Assembly: GCA_020832725.1 (NCBI GenBank)
Contig: JAFIEC010000257.1
Span: 1 to 21,420 of the forward strand
Source: Paracoccaceae bacterium
Lineage (GTDB): Bacteria > Pseudomonadota > Alphaproteobacteria > Rhodobacterales > Rhodobacteraceae
Direction: 5' to 3'
Length of the DNA stretch: 21,420 bases
A program made the translations under genes and the position numbers. How positions within the stretch are numbered: the first letter of the stretch is position 1; every line of letters starts with the position of its first letter. Under the pieces are notes generated by a model. The model made no database searches and was not told where the DNA came from. It worked only from the letters and a program-made list of their open reading frames with translations. Below, in pieces: positions 4,711-13,002 of this stretch.

Positions 4711-7368
4711 ATGGCATCCGACCGGTCAGGACCGGAGGGCGGCAAGGGCCGCGCCTTCACAGACGACGAGCTTCAGGATCTTGTCGCCTCTACCGATTCA
4801 GGCGCGCGCGCGCCTGACAACCGGGCGGTGCTTCTGCTGATCTCGGGCCTGGCCCTGGCGTGGTCGCTGTTCCAGATCTGGATCGCAGAGCCCCAATTCT
4901 GGTTTGCCGGTTCGTTCGATTTCCTGCGCATCATCGGCTCTGATCAGACCCGGCCGATGCACCTGACCTTTGCGCTGATTTTGGCCTTTCTGGCCTATCC
5001 CGCCTTCAGGAATTCGCCCCGTCGCTACATCCCCTGGTATGACTGGGTCCTGGCCGCGCTGGCGGGTGCCTGTGCCTTCTACGTGTTCTGGTATTCGCGC
5101 GAATTGTCGATGACCGCCCGCGAGGGGCGACCCACCGAATTCCAGATCTACGTCGGTGCCCTCGGCATATTGCTGCTCCTGGAGGCCTCGCGCCGGGCTC
5201 TGGGCCCCGCGCTGACGGGGGTGGGCGGGCTGTTCCTGGCCTATGGCTATTTCGGCACCGGCTGGCTGATCCCCGAACTGATCGAGCACAGCGGCCGCAC
5301 CTTCATTTCGTCCGTCAACACCCAATGGCTGGGCACCGAGGGGGTGTTCGGCATCCCTCTGGGGGTCTCCACCGCCTTTGTCTTCCTGTTCGTGCTGTTC
5401 GGCTCGCTGCTCGACAAGGCGGGGGCCGGGAATTACTTCATCAAGATGGCCTTTGCGGGGCTGGGGCATCTGCGCGGCGGCCCGGCCAAGGCCGCCGTCG
5501 TGGGTTCGGGTGCGACGGGCCTGATCTCCGGCTCCTCCATCGCCAATGTCGTCACCACCGGAACCTTCACCATCCCCCTGATGAAGCGCGTGGGCTTCTC
5601 CCGCGAAAAGGCGGGCGCGGTCGAGGTGGCAAGCTCGGTCAACGGGCAGATCATGCCCCCAGTCATGGGGGCCGCAGCCTTCCTGATGGTGGAATTCGTG
5701 GGCATCTCCTATCTGGAGGTGATCAAGCATGCCTTCATCCCGGCGGTGATCTCCTACATCGCCCTGATCTACATCGTCCATCTCGAGGCGCTCAAGAGCG
5801 ACATGCCCGCCCTGGGCGAGGCGAAAAGCCTGCTGGGAATGCTTCTCAGGATCGCCATCGGTTTCGCTGTCGCCGGTATCCTTTTCTACGGGGCGATCGC
5901 GGGGGTGAACCTGCTGCGCGCTACTGCACCGACGCTGACCGGGCCGGTCATGACCATCGTGCTGCTGGGGGTCTATCTTGCCGCGCTGGTAGTGGCCTCG
6001 CGCCGCCCCGATCTGGAGCTGGACGACCCGAATGCCAAGGAGATCCGTCTGCCCAGGATGGCCGACGTGGTGCCCACGGGGCTGCATTTCCTGCTGCCGA
6101 TCCTTGTGCTGATCTGGTTCCTGATGGTGGAACGGAACTCGCCTGCCAAATCGGCCTTCTATGCCGTCTCGACGATGCTGTTCATCATCCTGACCCAGCG
6201 CCCCGTCAAGGCGCTGCTGCGCGGCGAGGTGGGGTCCCTCTTGTCCGAGCTGCGGGCCGGTGTTTCCGACATGCTGGAGGGCCTGATCGCCGGGGCGCGC
6301 AACATGATCGGCATCGCGGTCGCCACCGGGGCGGCCGGCATCATCGTCGCCACCGTCACCCGCACGCCGATCGGAACCGAGCTTGCCGCCCTGGTGGAGC
6401 AGCTGTCCTTTGGCATCCTGTTCATCATGCTGGTGCTTGTGGGTGTGTTCTCGCTGATCCTCGGCCTCGGCCTGCCGACCACGGCGAACTACATCGTGGT
6501 CTCGTCGCTGATGGCCAGCGTGGTTGTCAGCCTCGGCGCGCAGGAAGGGCTGATCGTGCCCCTGATCGCGGCGCATCTCTTCGTGTTCTATTTCGGGATC
6601 ATGGCCGATGTGACGCCACCTGTGGGGCTTGCCAGCTTTGCCGCGGCTGCGGTTTCGGGGGGCGATCCCATCCGTACCGGCTTTACCGCCTTCTTCTACA
6701 GCCTGCGCACCGTCGCCCTGCCGTTCCTGTTCATCTACAATCCTACGCTCATTCTCTACGGGGTCGATCTGGGCACGACAGAGGGGTTGATACAGGCCGC
6801 GATCGTCTTCGTAACCGCGACCTTCGCCATGCTGCTGTTCGCGGCCGCCACCCAGGGCTATTTCCTCGCCCGTTCCCGCATCTGGGAGAATGCCGCGCTG
6901 CTGCTGGTGGCTTTCACATTGTTCGTGCCGAACTTCTGGCTCGACAGGGTGCAATCCCCCTTCCGCGCCCTCGATCCGGTGGCGTTCGAGCGGATCGTGC
7001 AGGAAGCGGAACCGGGCGAGCGTATCCGCTTTACCGTGGCGGGACCCGATTTCAACACCGCCGCGCCAACCCGGCTGACGCTGGTGCTTGAAGTGGGCGA
7101 GACACCGCCTGCCCAGCGCGTTCCCCAGACAGGCCTCTTCCTGATGCCCGAGCTGGATCGCATGGTGATGGACGAGCCCATGCCGGGCACCCCGTTCGAG
7201 CGTGACCTGCGCCGCTTTGATTTCTATGGCGCTGATCCCGTGCAGATCGTCTCGGTCGAAGTGCCCGCCGAACGGATGCCAGCCGAGCTGTTCTACCTGC
7301 CCGCGCTTCTGCTTCTGGGTCTGGTCATCGCGCTGCAGCGCCGCCGCCAGACCAAGCCCGCGTTCTGA
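4711..7368 (+). CDS. TRAP transporter fused permease (4TM/12TM) with C-terminal DUF3394-like domain
   Basis: This 885-residue inner-membrane protein fuses the small (DctQ-like) and large (DctM-like) TRAP permease subunits. It imports the solute delivered by the TAXI protein, usually driven by a sodium gradient. After a soluble charged N-terminus (1-35), four membrane spans lie at about 38-190 and the large multi-span domain follows from about 205. The conserved DctM block GSGATGLISGSSIANVVTTG is at about 264-283, and a matching second-half block GLGLPTTANYIVVSS is near 587-601. About 110 residues past the last conserved DctM spans form a soluble, probably periplasmic stretch (about 745-855), followed by a last span and a basic tail RRRQTKPAF. 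This extra region resembles the DUF3394 domain known from TAXI-type fused permeases. The start has AGGAGG at 4701-4706. The next gene begins 20 bases after the stop. Confidence 0.93.
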   Translation: MASDRSGPEGGKGRAFTDDELQDLVASTDSGARAPDNRAVLLLISGLALAWSLFQIWIAEPQFWFAGSFDFLRIIGSDQTRPMHLTFALILAFLAYPAFRNSPRRYIPWYDWVLAALAGACAFYVFWYSRELSMTAREGRPTEFQIYVGALGILLLLEASRRALGPALTGVGGLFLAYGYFGTGWLIPELIEHSGRTFISSVNTQWLGTEGVFGIPLGVSTAFVFLFVLFGSLLDKAGAGNYFIKMAFAGLGHLRGGPAKAAVVGSGATGLISGSSIANVVTTGTFTIPLMKRVGFSREKAGAVEVASSVNGQIMPPVMGAAAFLMVEFVGISYLEVIKHAFIPAVISYIALIYIVHLEALKSDMPALGEAKSLLGMLLRIAIGFAVAGILFYGAIAGVNLLRATAPTLTGPVMTIVLLGVYLAALVVASRRPDLELDDPNAKEIRLPRMADVVPTGLHFLLPILVLIWFLMVERNSPAKSAFYAVSTMLFIILTQRPVKALLRGEVGSLLSELRAGVSDMLEGLIAGARNMIGIAVATGAAGIIVATVTRTPIGTELAALVEQLSFGILFIMLVLVGVFSLILGLGLPTTANYIVVSSLMASVVVSLGAQEGLIVPLIAAHLFVFYFGIMADVTPPVGLASFAAAAVSGGDPIRTGFTAFFYSLRTVALPFLFIYNPTLILYGVDLGTTEGLIQAAIVFVTATFAMLLFAAATQGYFLARSRIWENAALLLVAFTLFVPNFWLDRVQSPFRALDPVAFERIVQEAEPGERIRFTVAGPDFNTAAPTRLTLVLEVGETPPAQRVPQTGLFLMPELDRMVMDEPMPGTPFERDLRRFDFYGADPVQIVSVEVPAERMPAELFYLPALLLLGLVIALQRRRQTKPAF

Positions 7369-7388
7369 CGCGACGAAAGGATGTGCCC

Positions 7389-7814
7389 ATGCCCAAATCG
7401 GTCCTTCTCTCCGTCGATCTGGCCGACACGTCGCTGAACCTGCCGGTGCTCGAGGCCGCCATCGGCCTGCTGGAGGAGGGCGGCACGCTGCACGTGATCA
7501 GCGTGCTGCCCGATTTCGGCATGGCGATCGTCGGCGGGTTCTTCTCGGCCGATCACGAAAAGGCCGCCCTGAAACGCCTCGGCGAGCAGTTGCGCGCCTG
7601 GGTGGACGAACATGTGCCCGACACGGTGGAGGTGCGCCCCCATGTCTTGCATGGCTCCATTTATGACGAGATCCTGCGCGCGGCCGACAAGCTGAAGGCC
7701 GATGTGATCGTGATGGGGGCCCACCGCCCCGACCTCAAGGATTATCTTCTTGGTCCGAACGCTGCCCGGGTGGTGCGCCATGCGCGCCAGTCGGTCTATG
7801 TCGTGCGGGCCTGA
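7389..7814 (+). CDS. Universal stress protein, UspF-like
   Basis: This 141-residue cytoplasmic protein has a Rossmann-like Usp fold. It begins MPKSVLLSVDLAD and ends with VIVMGAHRP (107-114), DYLLGPNAARVVRHA (118-132) and SVYVVR. The nucleotide loop reads G-A-H-R followed by eight residues before GPNA, rather than the usual G-x2-G-x9-G(S/T). That form matches the UspF type, in which HRP and YLLGxNA are typical. Usp proteins are often encoded beside TRAP transporters; TeaD of the Halomonas ectoine transporter TeaABC binds ATP and lowers transport. A similar modulatory role is inferred here. ATG 7389 was chosen over the upstream GTG at 7383 because the AAAGGA ribosome site (about 7375-7380) is correctly spaced only for the ATG. 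It sits inside the operon, between permease and aminotransferase. Confidence 0.9.
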   Translation: MPKSVLLSVDLADTSLNLPVLEAAIGLLEEGGTLHVISVLPDFGMAIVGGFFSADHEKAALKRLGEQLRAWVDEHVPDTVEVRPHVLHGSIYDEILRAADKLKADVIVMGAHRPDLKDYLLGPNAARVVRHARQSVYVVRA

Positions 7815-7846
7815 ACACCAGCGGCGACCCGCCCAGAGGAACTGAA

Positions 7847-9175
7847 ATGTCCGGACATGTCTTCGGCCGCAGCACGGCCGCATCCCTTCCCGTCGCGGCG
7901 CGGGGGGAGGGGGCCTATATCATCGATGCCGAGGGCCGGCGCTATCTCGATGCCTCGGGCGGTGCCGCGGTGTCCTGCCTCGGCCATTCCGACGAGGAGG
8001 TGCGGGCGGCGATCCACGAACAGGTGGACCGTCTGGCCTTTGCGCATACCGGTTTCTTCACCACCGACGCTGCGGAAGATCTGGCCGACCTGCTGGTGGA
8101 CAATGCACCAGAGGGAATCGAGCGGGTCTATCTTGTCTCCGGCGGCTCCGAGGCGGTGGAGGCAGCACTCAAGCTGGCGCGTCAATATTATCTCGAAATC
8201 GGGCAGCCTGCGCGCCACCGGGTTATCGCGCGACGGCAGAGCTATCATGGCAACACGCTGGGGGCGCTGGCCTCGGGCGGGAACGCCTGGCGGCGGGCCC
8301 AATTCGCGCCGCTCCTGATCGAGACAAGCCATATCCCGCCCTGCTACGCCTATCGCGACCGGGCCGAGGACGAGACCCTCGAGGCCTATGGGCTGCGGGT
8401 GGCCGATGCGCTCGAGGCAGAGATCCTGCGTCTTGGACCCGAAAGCGTGATGGCCTTCGTCGCCGAACCCGTGGTGGGCGCGACGATGGGGGCAGTGCCA
8501 GCCGTGCCGGGATATTTCGCGCGCATCCGCGAGATCTGCGACCGCCATGGCGTGCTGCTGATCCTTGATGAGGTCATGTGCGGCATGGGCCGGACCGGCA
8601 GCCTGTTCGCCTGCACCCAGGACGGCGTGCGCCCCGATATCGTGACCATCGCCAAGGGGCTGGGCGCGGGCTATCAGCCTATCGGAGCCATGCTGTGCTC
8701 GGGCGCGATCTATGACGCGGTTGCGCGCGGCTCGGGCCTGTTTCAGCACGGCCATACCTACATGGGCCATGCCGTGGCTGCGGCGGCGGCGGGGGCGGTG
8801 GTTCGCGCGATCCTGAATCGCGGGCTTCTGCAGGATGTCGAGGCAAGGGGTGCCGAACTGCGCGCCCGGCTGGAGCATCGGTTCGGCCAGCACCTGCATG
8901 TCGGAGATATCCGCGGGCGCGGGCTGTTTCTCGGGTTGGAATTTGTGGCCGAACGCGACAGCAAGGCACCCTTCCCCCCCGAGCGCCGCCTTCATGCGCA
9001 TATCAAGCGCGCGGCGATGGATCAGGGGCTGATCTGCTATCCCATGGGCGGCACGATCGACGGGCAGCGGGGCGATCACGTGTTACTGGCTCCGCCGTTC
9101 ACCCTTGGCAGCGATCAGGTGGCGGAGCTGGTGGACAAGCTCTCGGCTGCGGTGGACATGGCGCTCGCGGCCTGA
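7847..9175 (+). CDS. Class III PLP-dependent aminotransferase, substrate unknown
   Basis: This 442-residue fold-type I enzyme belongs to the ornithine / omega-amino-acid aminotransferase class. Family marks are VSGGSEAVEAALKLAR (97-112), the PLP-stacking SYHG (132-135) and LILDEVMCGMGRTG (238-251), with the pyridine-N Asp at 241. The Schiff-base lysine is in IVTIAKGLGAGYQPIGA (Lys270), and HGHTYMGHAVA (301-311) supplies the phosphate-binding Thr. All expected PLP contacts are present. The family acts on terminal amino groups of diamines, omega- or beta-amino acids, and some alpha-amino acids; the specificity here cannot be told. It is the last gene of the TRAP operon, 32 bases after uspF, with an AGAGGA ribosome site at 7835-7840. 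This suggests it acts on the imported solute or its product. It converges with the phosphatase gene across a 20-base gap. Confidence 0.93.
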   Translation: MSGHVFGRSTAASLPVAARGEGAYIIDAEGRRYLDASGGAAVSCLGHSDEEVRAAIHEQVDRLAFAHTGFFTTDAAEDLADLLVDNAPEGIERVYLVSGGSEAVEAALKLARQYYLEIGQPARHRVIARRQSYHGNTLGALASGGNAWRRAQFAPLLIETSHIPPCYAYRDRAEDETLEAYGLRVADALEAEILRLGPESVMAFVAEPVVGATMGAVPAVPGYFARIREICDRHGVLLILDEVMCGMGRTGSLFACTQDGVRPDIVTIAKGLGAGYQPIGAMLCSGAIYDAVARGSGLFQHGHTYMGHAVAAAAAGAVVRAILNRGLLQDVEARGAELRARLEHRFGQHLHVGDIRGRGLFLGLEFVAERDSKAPFPPERRLHAHIKRAAMDQGLICYPMGGTIDGQRGDHVLLAPPFTLGSDQVAELVDKLSAAVDMALAA

Positions 9176-9195
9176 GAGCCGGGCAAGCTCGGGCG

Positions 9196-9978
9196 TCACG
9201 CCGCCGGCTGCGGCGAAAGGCGCGCCATCAATTGGGCGTGCACGGCACCCGGGGCCGCGATCACGCCCGCGTTCCGCGCGGCCTCCGTGCCGAACCGAAG
9301 CTCCATCCCCGCCCGGTCGGTCACGCGCCCGCCCGCCTCGGCCACGATCAGCGCGCCGGCCGCGATGTCCCAGTCCCAGGCGTCGCGCAGGGTAAGCATG
9401 GCGTCAAAGGCACCCTCGGCCACAAGGCAGAGGCGCCAGGCCAGCGAGGGGCGGAAATGGCGCTCCACGGGCGGGGGACCCCCGGGCCAGCGCTCGGGCG
9501 CAAGCTGGGCTCGCGCTGCCAGCACGCGCGCACCCTCCAGCCCGTCGCGGGAGCTTGTCTGAAGCGCTGCGCCGTTGCATGTGGCCCCACCCCCCGCCCG
9601 TGCGGCATAGGTCAAGCCCATGGCGGGCAAGTGCACGACACCTGCCAGAGGAACACCCTGTTGCACGACAGCTATGGCGACGGCAAAGGCCTTTTCCCCG
9701 GCCAGAAAGGCGCGGGTCCCGTCAATCGGATCGACAATGAACATGGGCGCACCGGCCTCGCCCGGGGTGCGCAGGCTTTCCTCCGACAGCCAGCCGTAAT
9801 CGGGCCGTGCCGTCAGCAGCCGCGCGCGCAGGGCCCGATCCACCGCAAGGTCGGCCACGCTGACCGGGCCCTGACCGCCGGCCTTTTCCCAGGCTTCGGG
9901 GGCCGCACGGAAATGGGCCATCGCGACGTTGCCGCCCGCGCGGGCGGCGTCGGACAACAGGGCAAGATCGTCAGCCAC
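9196..9978 (-). CDS. Inositol-monophosphatase-family phosphatase (CysQ/SuhB-like)
   Basis: This 260-residue magnesium-dependent, lithium-sensitive-type phosphatase carries the three metal-site elements of the family. These are SEES (65-68), DPIDGT (83-88, with Asp83 and Asp86) and WDWDIAAG (201-208, Asp204). Family members hydrolyse 3'(2')-phosphoadenosine 5'-phosphate (CysQ) or inositol phosphates (SuhB); sequence by eye cannot decide, but CysQ-like is the usual annotation beside PmbA in Rhodobacterales. The likely start is GTG at 9978, overlapping the PmbA stop by eight bases (GTGGCTGA) and giving the standard length. The open frame extends upstream to 10029 only because it runs antiphase inside pmbA. 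Translational coupling to pmbA is expected. Confidence 0.88.
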   Translation of the reverse strand: MADDLALLSDAARAGGNVAMAHFRAAPEAWEKAGGQGPVSVADLAVDRALRARLLTARPDYGWLSEESLRTPGEAGAPMFIVDPIDGTRAFLAGEKAFAVAIAVVQQGVPLAGVVHLPAMGLTYAARAGGGATCNGAALQTSSRDGLEGARVLAARAQLAPERWPGGPPPVERHFRPSLAWRLCLVAEGAFDAMLTLRDAWDWDIAAGALIVAEAGGRVTDRAGMELRFGTEAARNAGVIAAPGAVHAQLMARLSPQPAA

Positions 9979-11317
9979 CGGCAAGCGTAAGCCCCTCCAC
10001 CAGCAGGCTGGGCACGCGGCGCGCGGCATGGGGGCGGGCGTCGTTGGCCGGGGTCAGGCGCATCAGCATCTCGCGCAGGTTTCCGGCGATGGTGCATTCG
10101 TTCACGGGCCAGGCGATCTGCCCACCCTCCACCCAGAAGCCAGAGGCCCCGCGCGAATAATCGCCCGTGGTCGGGTTGATAGCCGAGCCCATGAGCGAGG
10201 TGATCACCAGCCCGCGCCCCATCTGTGCAATCAGCGCCTCGCGGCTGTCGCGGCCCTGGCTCAGGTCCAGGTTGCCGAGGCCGGGCGAGGGCGGTCCTCC
10301 TGTGCCGCGCGTCGCGTTGCCGGTGCTTTCCATTCCCAGCTTGCGCGCGGTCCCGAGGTCCAGCACCCATCCCTGCAGCACCCCGTCGCGCACCAGCGCC
10401 CGGCGCGCCACCGGCAGCCCCTCGACATCGAAGGGGCGCGAGGCGGGCCCGCGCAGGCGCAGCGGGTCCTCTACCAGATCGAGGCCGGGTGGCAGCACCG
10501 CCTCGCCCATCGCGTCGCGCAGCCAGCTGGCACCCCGCACGATGGCCCCGCCGTTGATGGCCGCGGTCAGATGGCCAATCAGCGAGGCGGCCACCCGTTC
10601 GTCGAAGAGCACGGGAAAGGCCCCCGTGGGCGGCTTGCGCGCGCCCTGCCGGGCCAGCGCCCGCTCGGCCGCAAGCCGGCCCACCTCATCCGGCGCGGGC
10701 AGATCGGCGCGGTGGCTGCGGCTTTCGGCGGCCCAGTCGCGCTCCATCGCCGACCCTTCGCCGGTGATTGCCACACAGGAGAGCGAATGCGCCGAGCGTG
10801 CATAGCGCCCGGCAAAGCCGTTGCTGGCCAGCAACGCGATTTCCGAAACGCCGTGGCTTGCGCTTGTGTTGTCCACAAGGGAAATGCCCGCCACATCGCG
10901 CGCGGCGGCCTCGGCGGTCAGTGCCGCCTCCAGCAGCGCCTCGGGTGTGGGCGCATCGGCCTCTTCGACAAGGTCGAGGCCCTCCGCGTCGCGCCGGGCC
11001 GAAAGCTGTGACAGATCGGCCAGCCCGACTGTCGCGTCGGCTGGCGCCTCACGCGCCATGGCGACGGCGCGTTCCGCCATGGCACGGAAGGTTTCGGGGC
11101 TGGTGTCCGAGGCCGATACGCAGGCCTGACGCCCAGCGCAGATCACCCGCAGGCCAAGATCGCGCCCTTCCGAGCGCTCTGCCTGTTCCAGCGCACCGCC
11201 CCGCACCTCCACCGAAACCGAACGGCCTGCGCTTACCAGCACGTCCGCCGCATCGGCCCCTGCAGCAAGTGCAGCCTCCAGCAGGGCCGCGCCCAGCGTC
11301 TCGATCTTCTCGGCCAT
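9971..11317 (-). CDS. pmbA: PmbA/TldE family protein, metalloprotease partner subunit
   Basis: This 448-residue protein matches TldE/PmbA, which pairs with the metal-bearing TldD to form a protease chamber. In E. coli that complex matures microcin B17 and degrades the CcdA antitoxin, and in other bacteria it processes ribosomal peptides. Visible marks are the N-terminal SVSVEVRGGALEQAERSEGR block, the central GSAMERDWAAESRSHRADLP region, and the conserved C-terminal half with GNATRGTG, PTTGDYSRGASGFWVEGG and VNECTIAGNL. There is no HExxxH zinc motif, as expected for the E partner; no tldD is visible in the window. The start at 11317 has a GGAGG ribosome site and removes 18 unlikely residues. 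It overlaps the downstream phosphatase gene and lies 74 bases after the DUF2125 gene on the same strand. Confidence 0.93.
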   Translation of the reverse strand: MAEKIETLGAALLEAALAAGADAADVLVSAGRSVSVEVRGGALEQAERSEGRDLGLRVICAGRQACVSASDTSPETFRAMAERAVAMAREAPADATVGLADLSQLSARRDAEGLDLVEEADAPTPEALLEAALTAEAAARDVAGISLVDNTSASHGVSEIALLASNGFAGRYARSAHSLSCVAITGEGSAMERDWAAESRSHRADLPAPDEVGRLAAERALARQGARKPPTGAFPVLFDERVAASLIGHLTAAINGGAIVRGASWLRDAMGEAVLPPGLDLVEDPLRLRGPASRPFDVEGLPVARRALVRDGVLQGWVLDLGTARKLGMESTGNATRGTGGPPSPGLGNLDLSQGRDSREALIAQMGRGLVITSLMGSAINPTTGDYSRGASGFWVEGGQIAWPVNECTIAGNLREMLMRLTPANDARPHAARRVPSLLVEGLTLAGG

Positions 11318-11391
11318 GGGCCCTCCTTCCGGTGACGGAAGAGGCCTACAGGCGGCGGGCCGCCATCGCAAGCCGCGCCGCTGTCGCGGGC

Positions 11392-12867
11392 CTACTGGAT
11401 GCGCACGCCATTGGCGAGGACCGCCCCCTCCGGGGTGATCTCCAGCCGCGAGCGGAAGGAATCCTCGCCCTCGGGCACCGAGAACATCATCAGTCCCCCG
11501 CGCAACTGGTTGGCCTCCTCGAGCGGCACGAGTCCCATCTCCGTCAGGGTCTCCAGCAGGGCCAGAACGCCCATGGCAGACACCTCCACGCCGCCCACCG
11601 GCTTGGGCAGTCCGCCAAAGGTGGCGCGGTCGTCATTGTCGATGTCGAACCGCCCCTCTCCGCGAAGCTCCGCACCGCCCAGGGACACCCGGAAATCGGT
11701 CAGCGCGAGGCTTTCAAGCTCGGCCGGTTCGTCCGACATGTCCAGGGCAAGATCGTCGAAGATATTCACCAGCCAGCGTCCCGTGCCGGTGAACTCCAGC
11801 GCCAGGCTGGCAGGGTCACGCGGGATCATGCCGGCGGGGTCGAACATGGCGAAGATGGCCTCGTCCGGCCGCAGGTCGATCAGCCGCAGCATCAGACCGA
11901 AGGGACGCGCGCCATCGTCCTCCAGCAGGGGGACGGTAAAGCCGATGGTGATCTCTCCGAGGCTCGCCTCCAGCGGCGGCATGGGCATCGCGTCGTCGGC
12001 AAAACCGATCTCCAGCCCCCGCGTCGTAATCTCGCCCGACATGCCGTCGGCGCTCATGGCAAAGGCGATCCGCCCGCCCTGGGAACTCGAGCGGAATTCC
12101 TGCTCCGACCATGGCCCCTCGATGCGCGAGAAGGAACTGCCCGGGCCGGAAGCCATCTCGAGGGCAACGCGGAAGCCGTCCTTGAGCATCACGTCCACCT
12201 CGTCCTCGGGCGGAAGCACCAGCGTACCGGCAAGCCGATAGTCCGCCCCCTCGGCGGTGGCACGGGTGCGCTCGCCGTCGGGGGTGGTCATGTCGAGCAG
12301 CATCGACACCCGAGCGAAATTGGTCGAGAAGGTCGTGGAGGGCCGGTCCGATCCCATCTCCGCAACCGAGGTCTGGCCCGAGAGGCCGCCGATATCGAGC
12401 AGGAAGTCGAAGGGCATCCGCCCGCCATCCCTGTCGAAGGCATCCCCGCGAAACACCATTCCCGCCGCGTCATAGTCAAAGCGGCGGAGCGTGTCGTCGC
12501 CCGACACGGTGGTCATCGCGTCGGAAAACACAAGCGTGCCGATGAAGCGGTCGAATTCGGGCGTGTCTCCGACAACCTCGACCACGATCTCGGGATGGGC
12601 CACGATTTCCACGCGCCCATCTCCGGTTTCCGTGAAGCGGAGCCAGTCGAGGGAGACGCGCGCGGGTTCCTCCTCCAGCACGATCCCGCGCAGTTCCACC
12701 ACGCCGGCACCCTCGATCCGCTCGCTCACGGTGATGGACGCGGCGACTTCGGCCGTTTCAAGCCATTCGTCGGCGATGACCTGCGCTGTCAACTGCGCCA
12801 GCGCGGTGGGCGCGCTGAGGCACAGTGCCAGGCCAGCTGCGGCGCCTGTGATGAGTGTCCGTTCCAT
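11392..12867 (-). CDS. DUF2125 domain-containing exported protein
   Basis: This 491-residue protein has a clear signal peptide: MERTLITGAAAGLALCLSAP, then TALA before Gln25, with an Ala-x-Ala cleavage site. The mature part is acidic and rich in beta-strand-like segments, with repeated amphipathic stretches such as FDFLLDIGGLSG, EITTRGLEIGF and LTDFRVSLGGAELRGEG. No catalytic motif or further membrane span is seen. The pattern fits the alphaproteobacterial DUF2125 family, whose function is not established. A periplasmic or envelope location is inferred from the signal peptide. The start at 12867 is an ATG with GAGG six bases upstream; the longer frame would need a TTG. It is divergent from the SDR operon (135 bases between starts) and upstream of pmbA on the same strand. 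Confidence 0.8.
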   Translation of the reverse strand: MERTLITGAAAGLALCLSAPTALAQLTAQVIADEWLETAEVAASITVSERIEGAGVVELRGIVLEEEPARVSLDWLRFTETGDGRVEIVAHPEIVVEVVGDTPEFDRFIGTLVFSDAMTTVSGDDTLRRFDYDAAGMVFRGDAFDRDGGRMPFDFLLDIGGLSGQTSVAEMGSDRPSTTFSTNFARVSMLLDMTTPDGERTRATAEGADYRLAGTLVLPPEDEVDVMLKDGFRVALEMASGPGSSFSRIEGPWSEQEFRSSSQGGRIAFAMSADGMSGEITTRGLEIGFADDAMPMPPLEASLGEITIGFTVPLLEDDGARPFGLMLRLIDLRPDEAIFAMFDPAGMIPRDPASLALEFTGTGRWLVNIFDDLALDMSDEPAELESLALTDFRVSLGGAELRGEGRFDIDNDDRATFGGLPKPVGGVEVSAMGVLALLETLTEMGLVPLEEANQLRGGLMMFSVPEGEDSFRSRLEITPEGAVLANGVRIQ

Positions 12868-13002
12868 CTCGCACCTCGTTGTTGGAGAATTTCCCAAGTC
12901 TCGCCCGCCCGCGCGGTCCGGTCAAGTCTGCCGCTCTCTGGATCGGTGCTTGCACGGAGGCGCGCGCTGGGCTTTCGTGAGGGCGCAGAAGGGGAGGCAA
13001 GC

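Noticed and set aside
4696..4724. TTGACA at 4696-4701 as a separate promoter for the permease
   Set aside because: It overlaps the Shine-Dalgarno sequence, and no -10-like element occurs at the right distance; the bases there are GC-rich coding sequence.
4798..6954. 718-residue open frame on the minus strand opposite the TRAP permease
   Set aside because: It is rich in Gln, Asp, His and Gly with no recognisable domain. It mirrors a well-supported membrane protein in a GC-rich genome, where long antisense frames arise by chance.
11318..11391. GGCGG/CCGCC hairpin between the DUF2125 and pmbA genes as a terminator
   Set aside because: The stem has only five pairs and no T-run on the minus strand; co-transcription cannot be excluded.
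12895..12929. CAAGTCT direct repeat (12895-12901 and 12923-12929) between the DUF2125 and SDR genes
   Set aside because: Seven bases repeated once in a 135-base gap is weak, and no promoter boxes are placed around it.
10768..13002. Upstream part of a 1003-residue plus-strand open frame leading into the SDR gene
   Set aside because: Only the last 258 residues are the SDR. The rest runs antisense to pmbA and the DUF2125 gene, is rich in Arg, His and Pro and has no family features.
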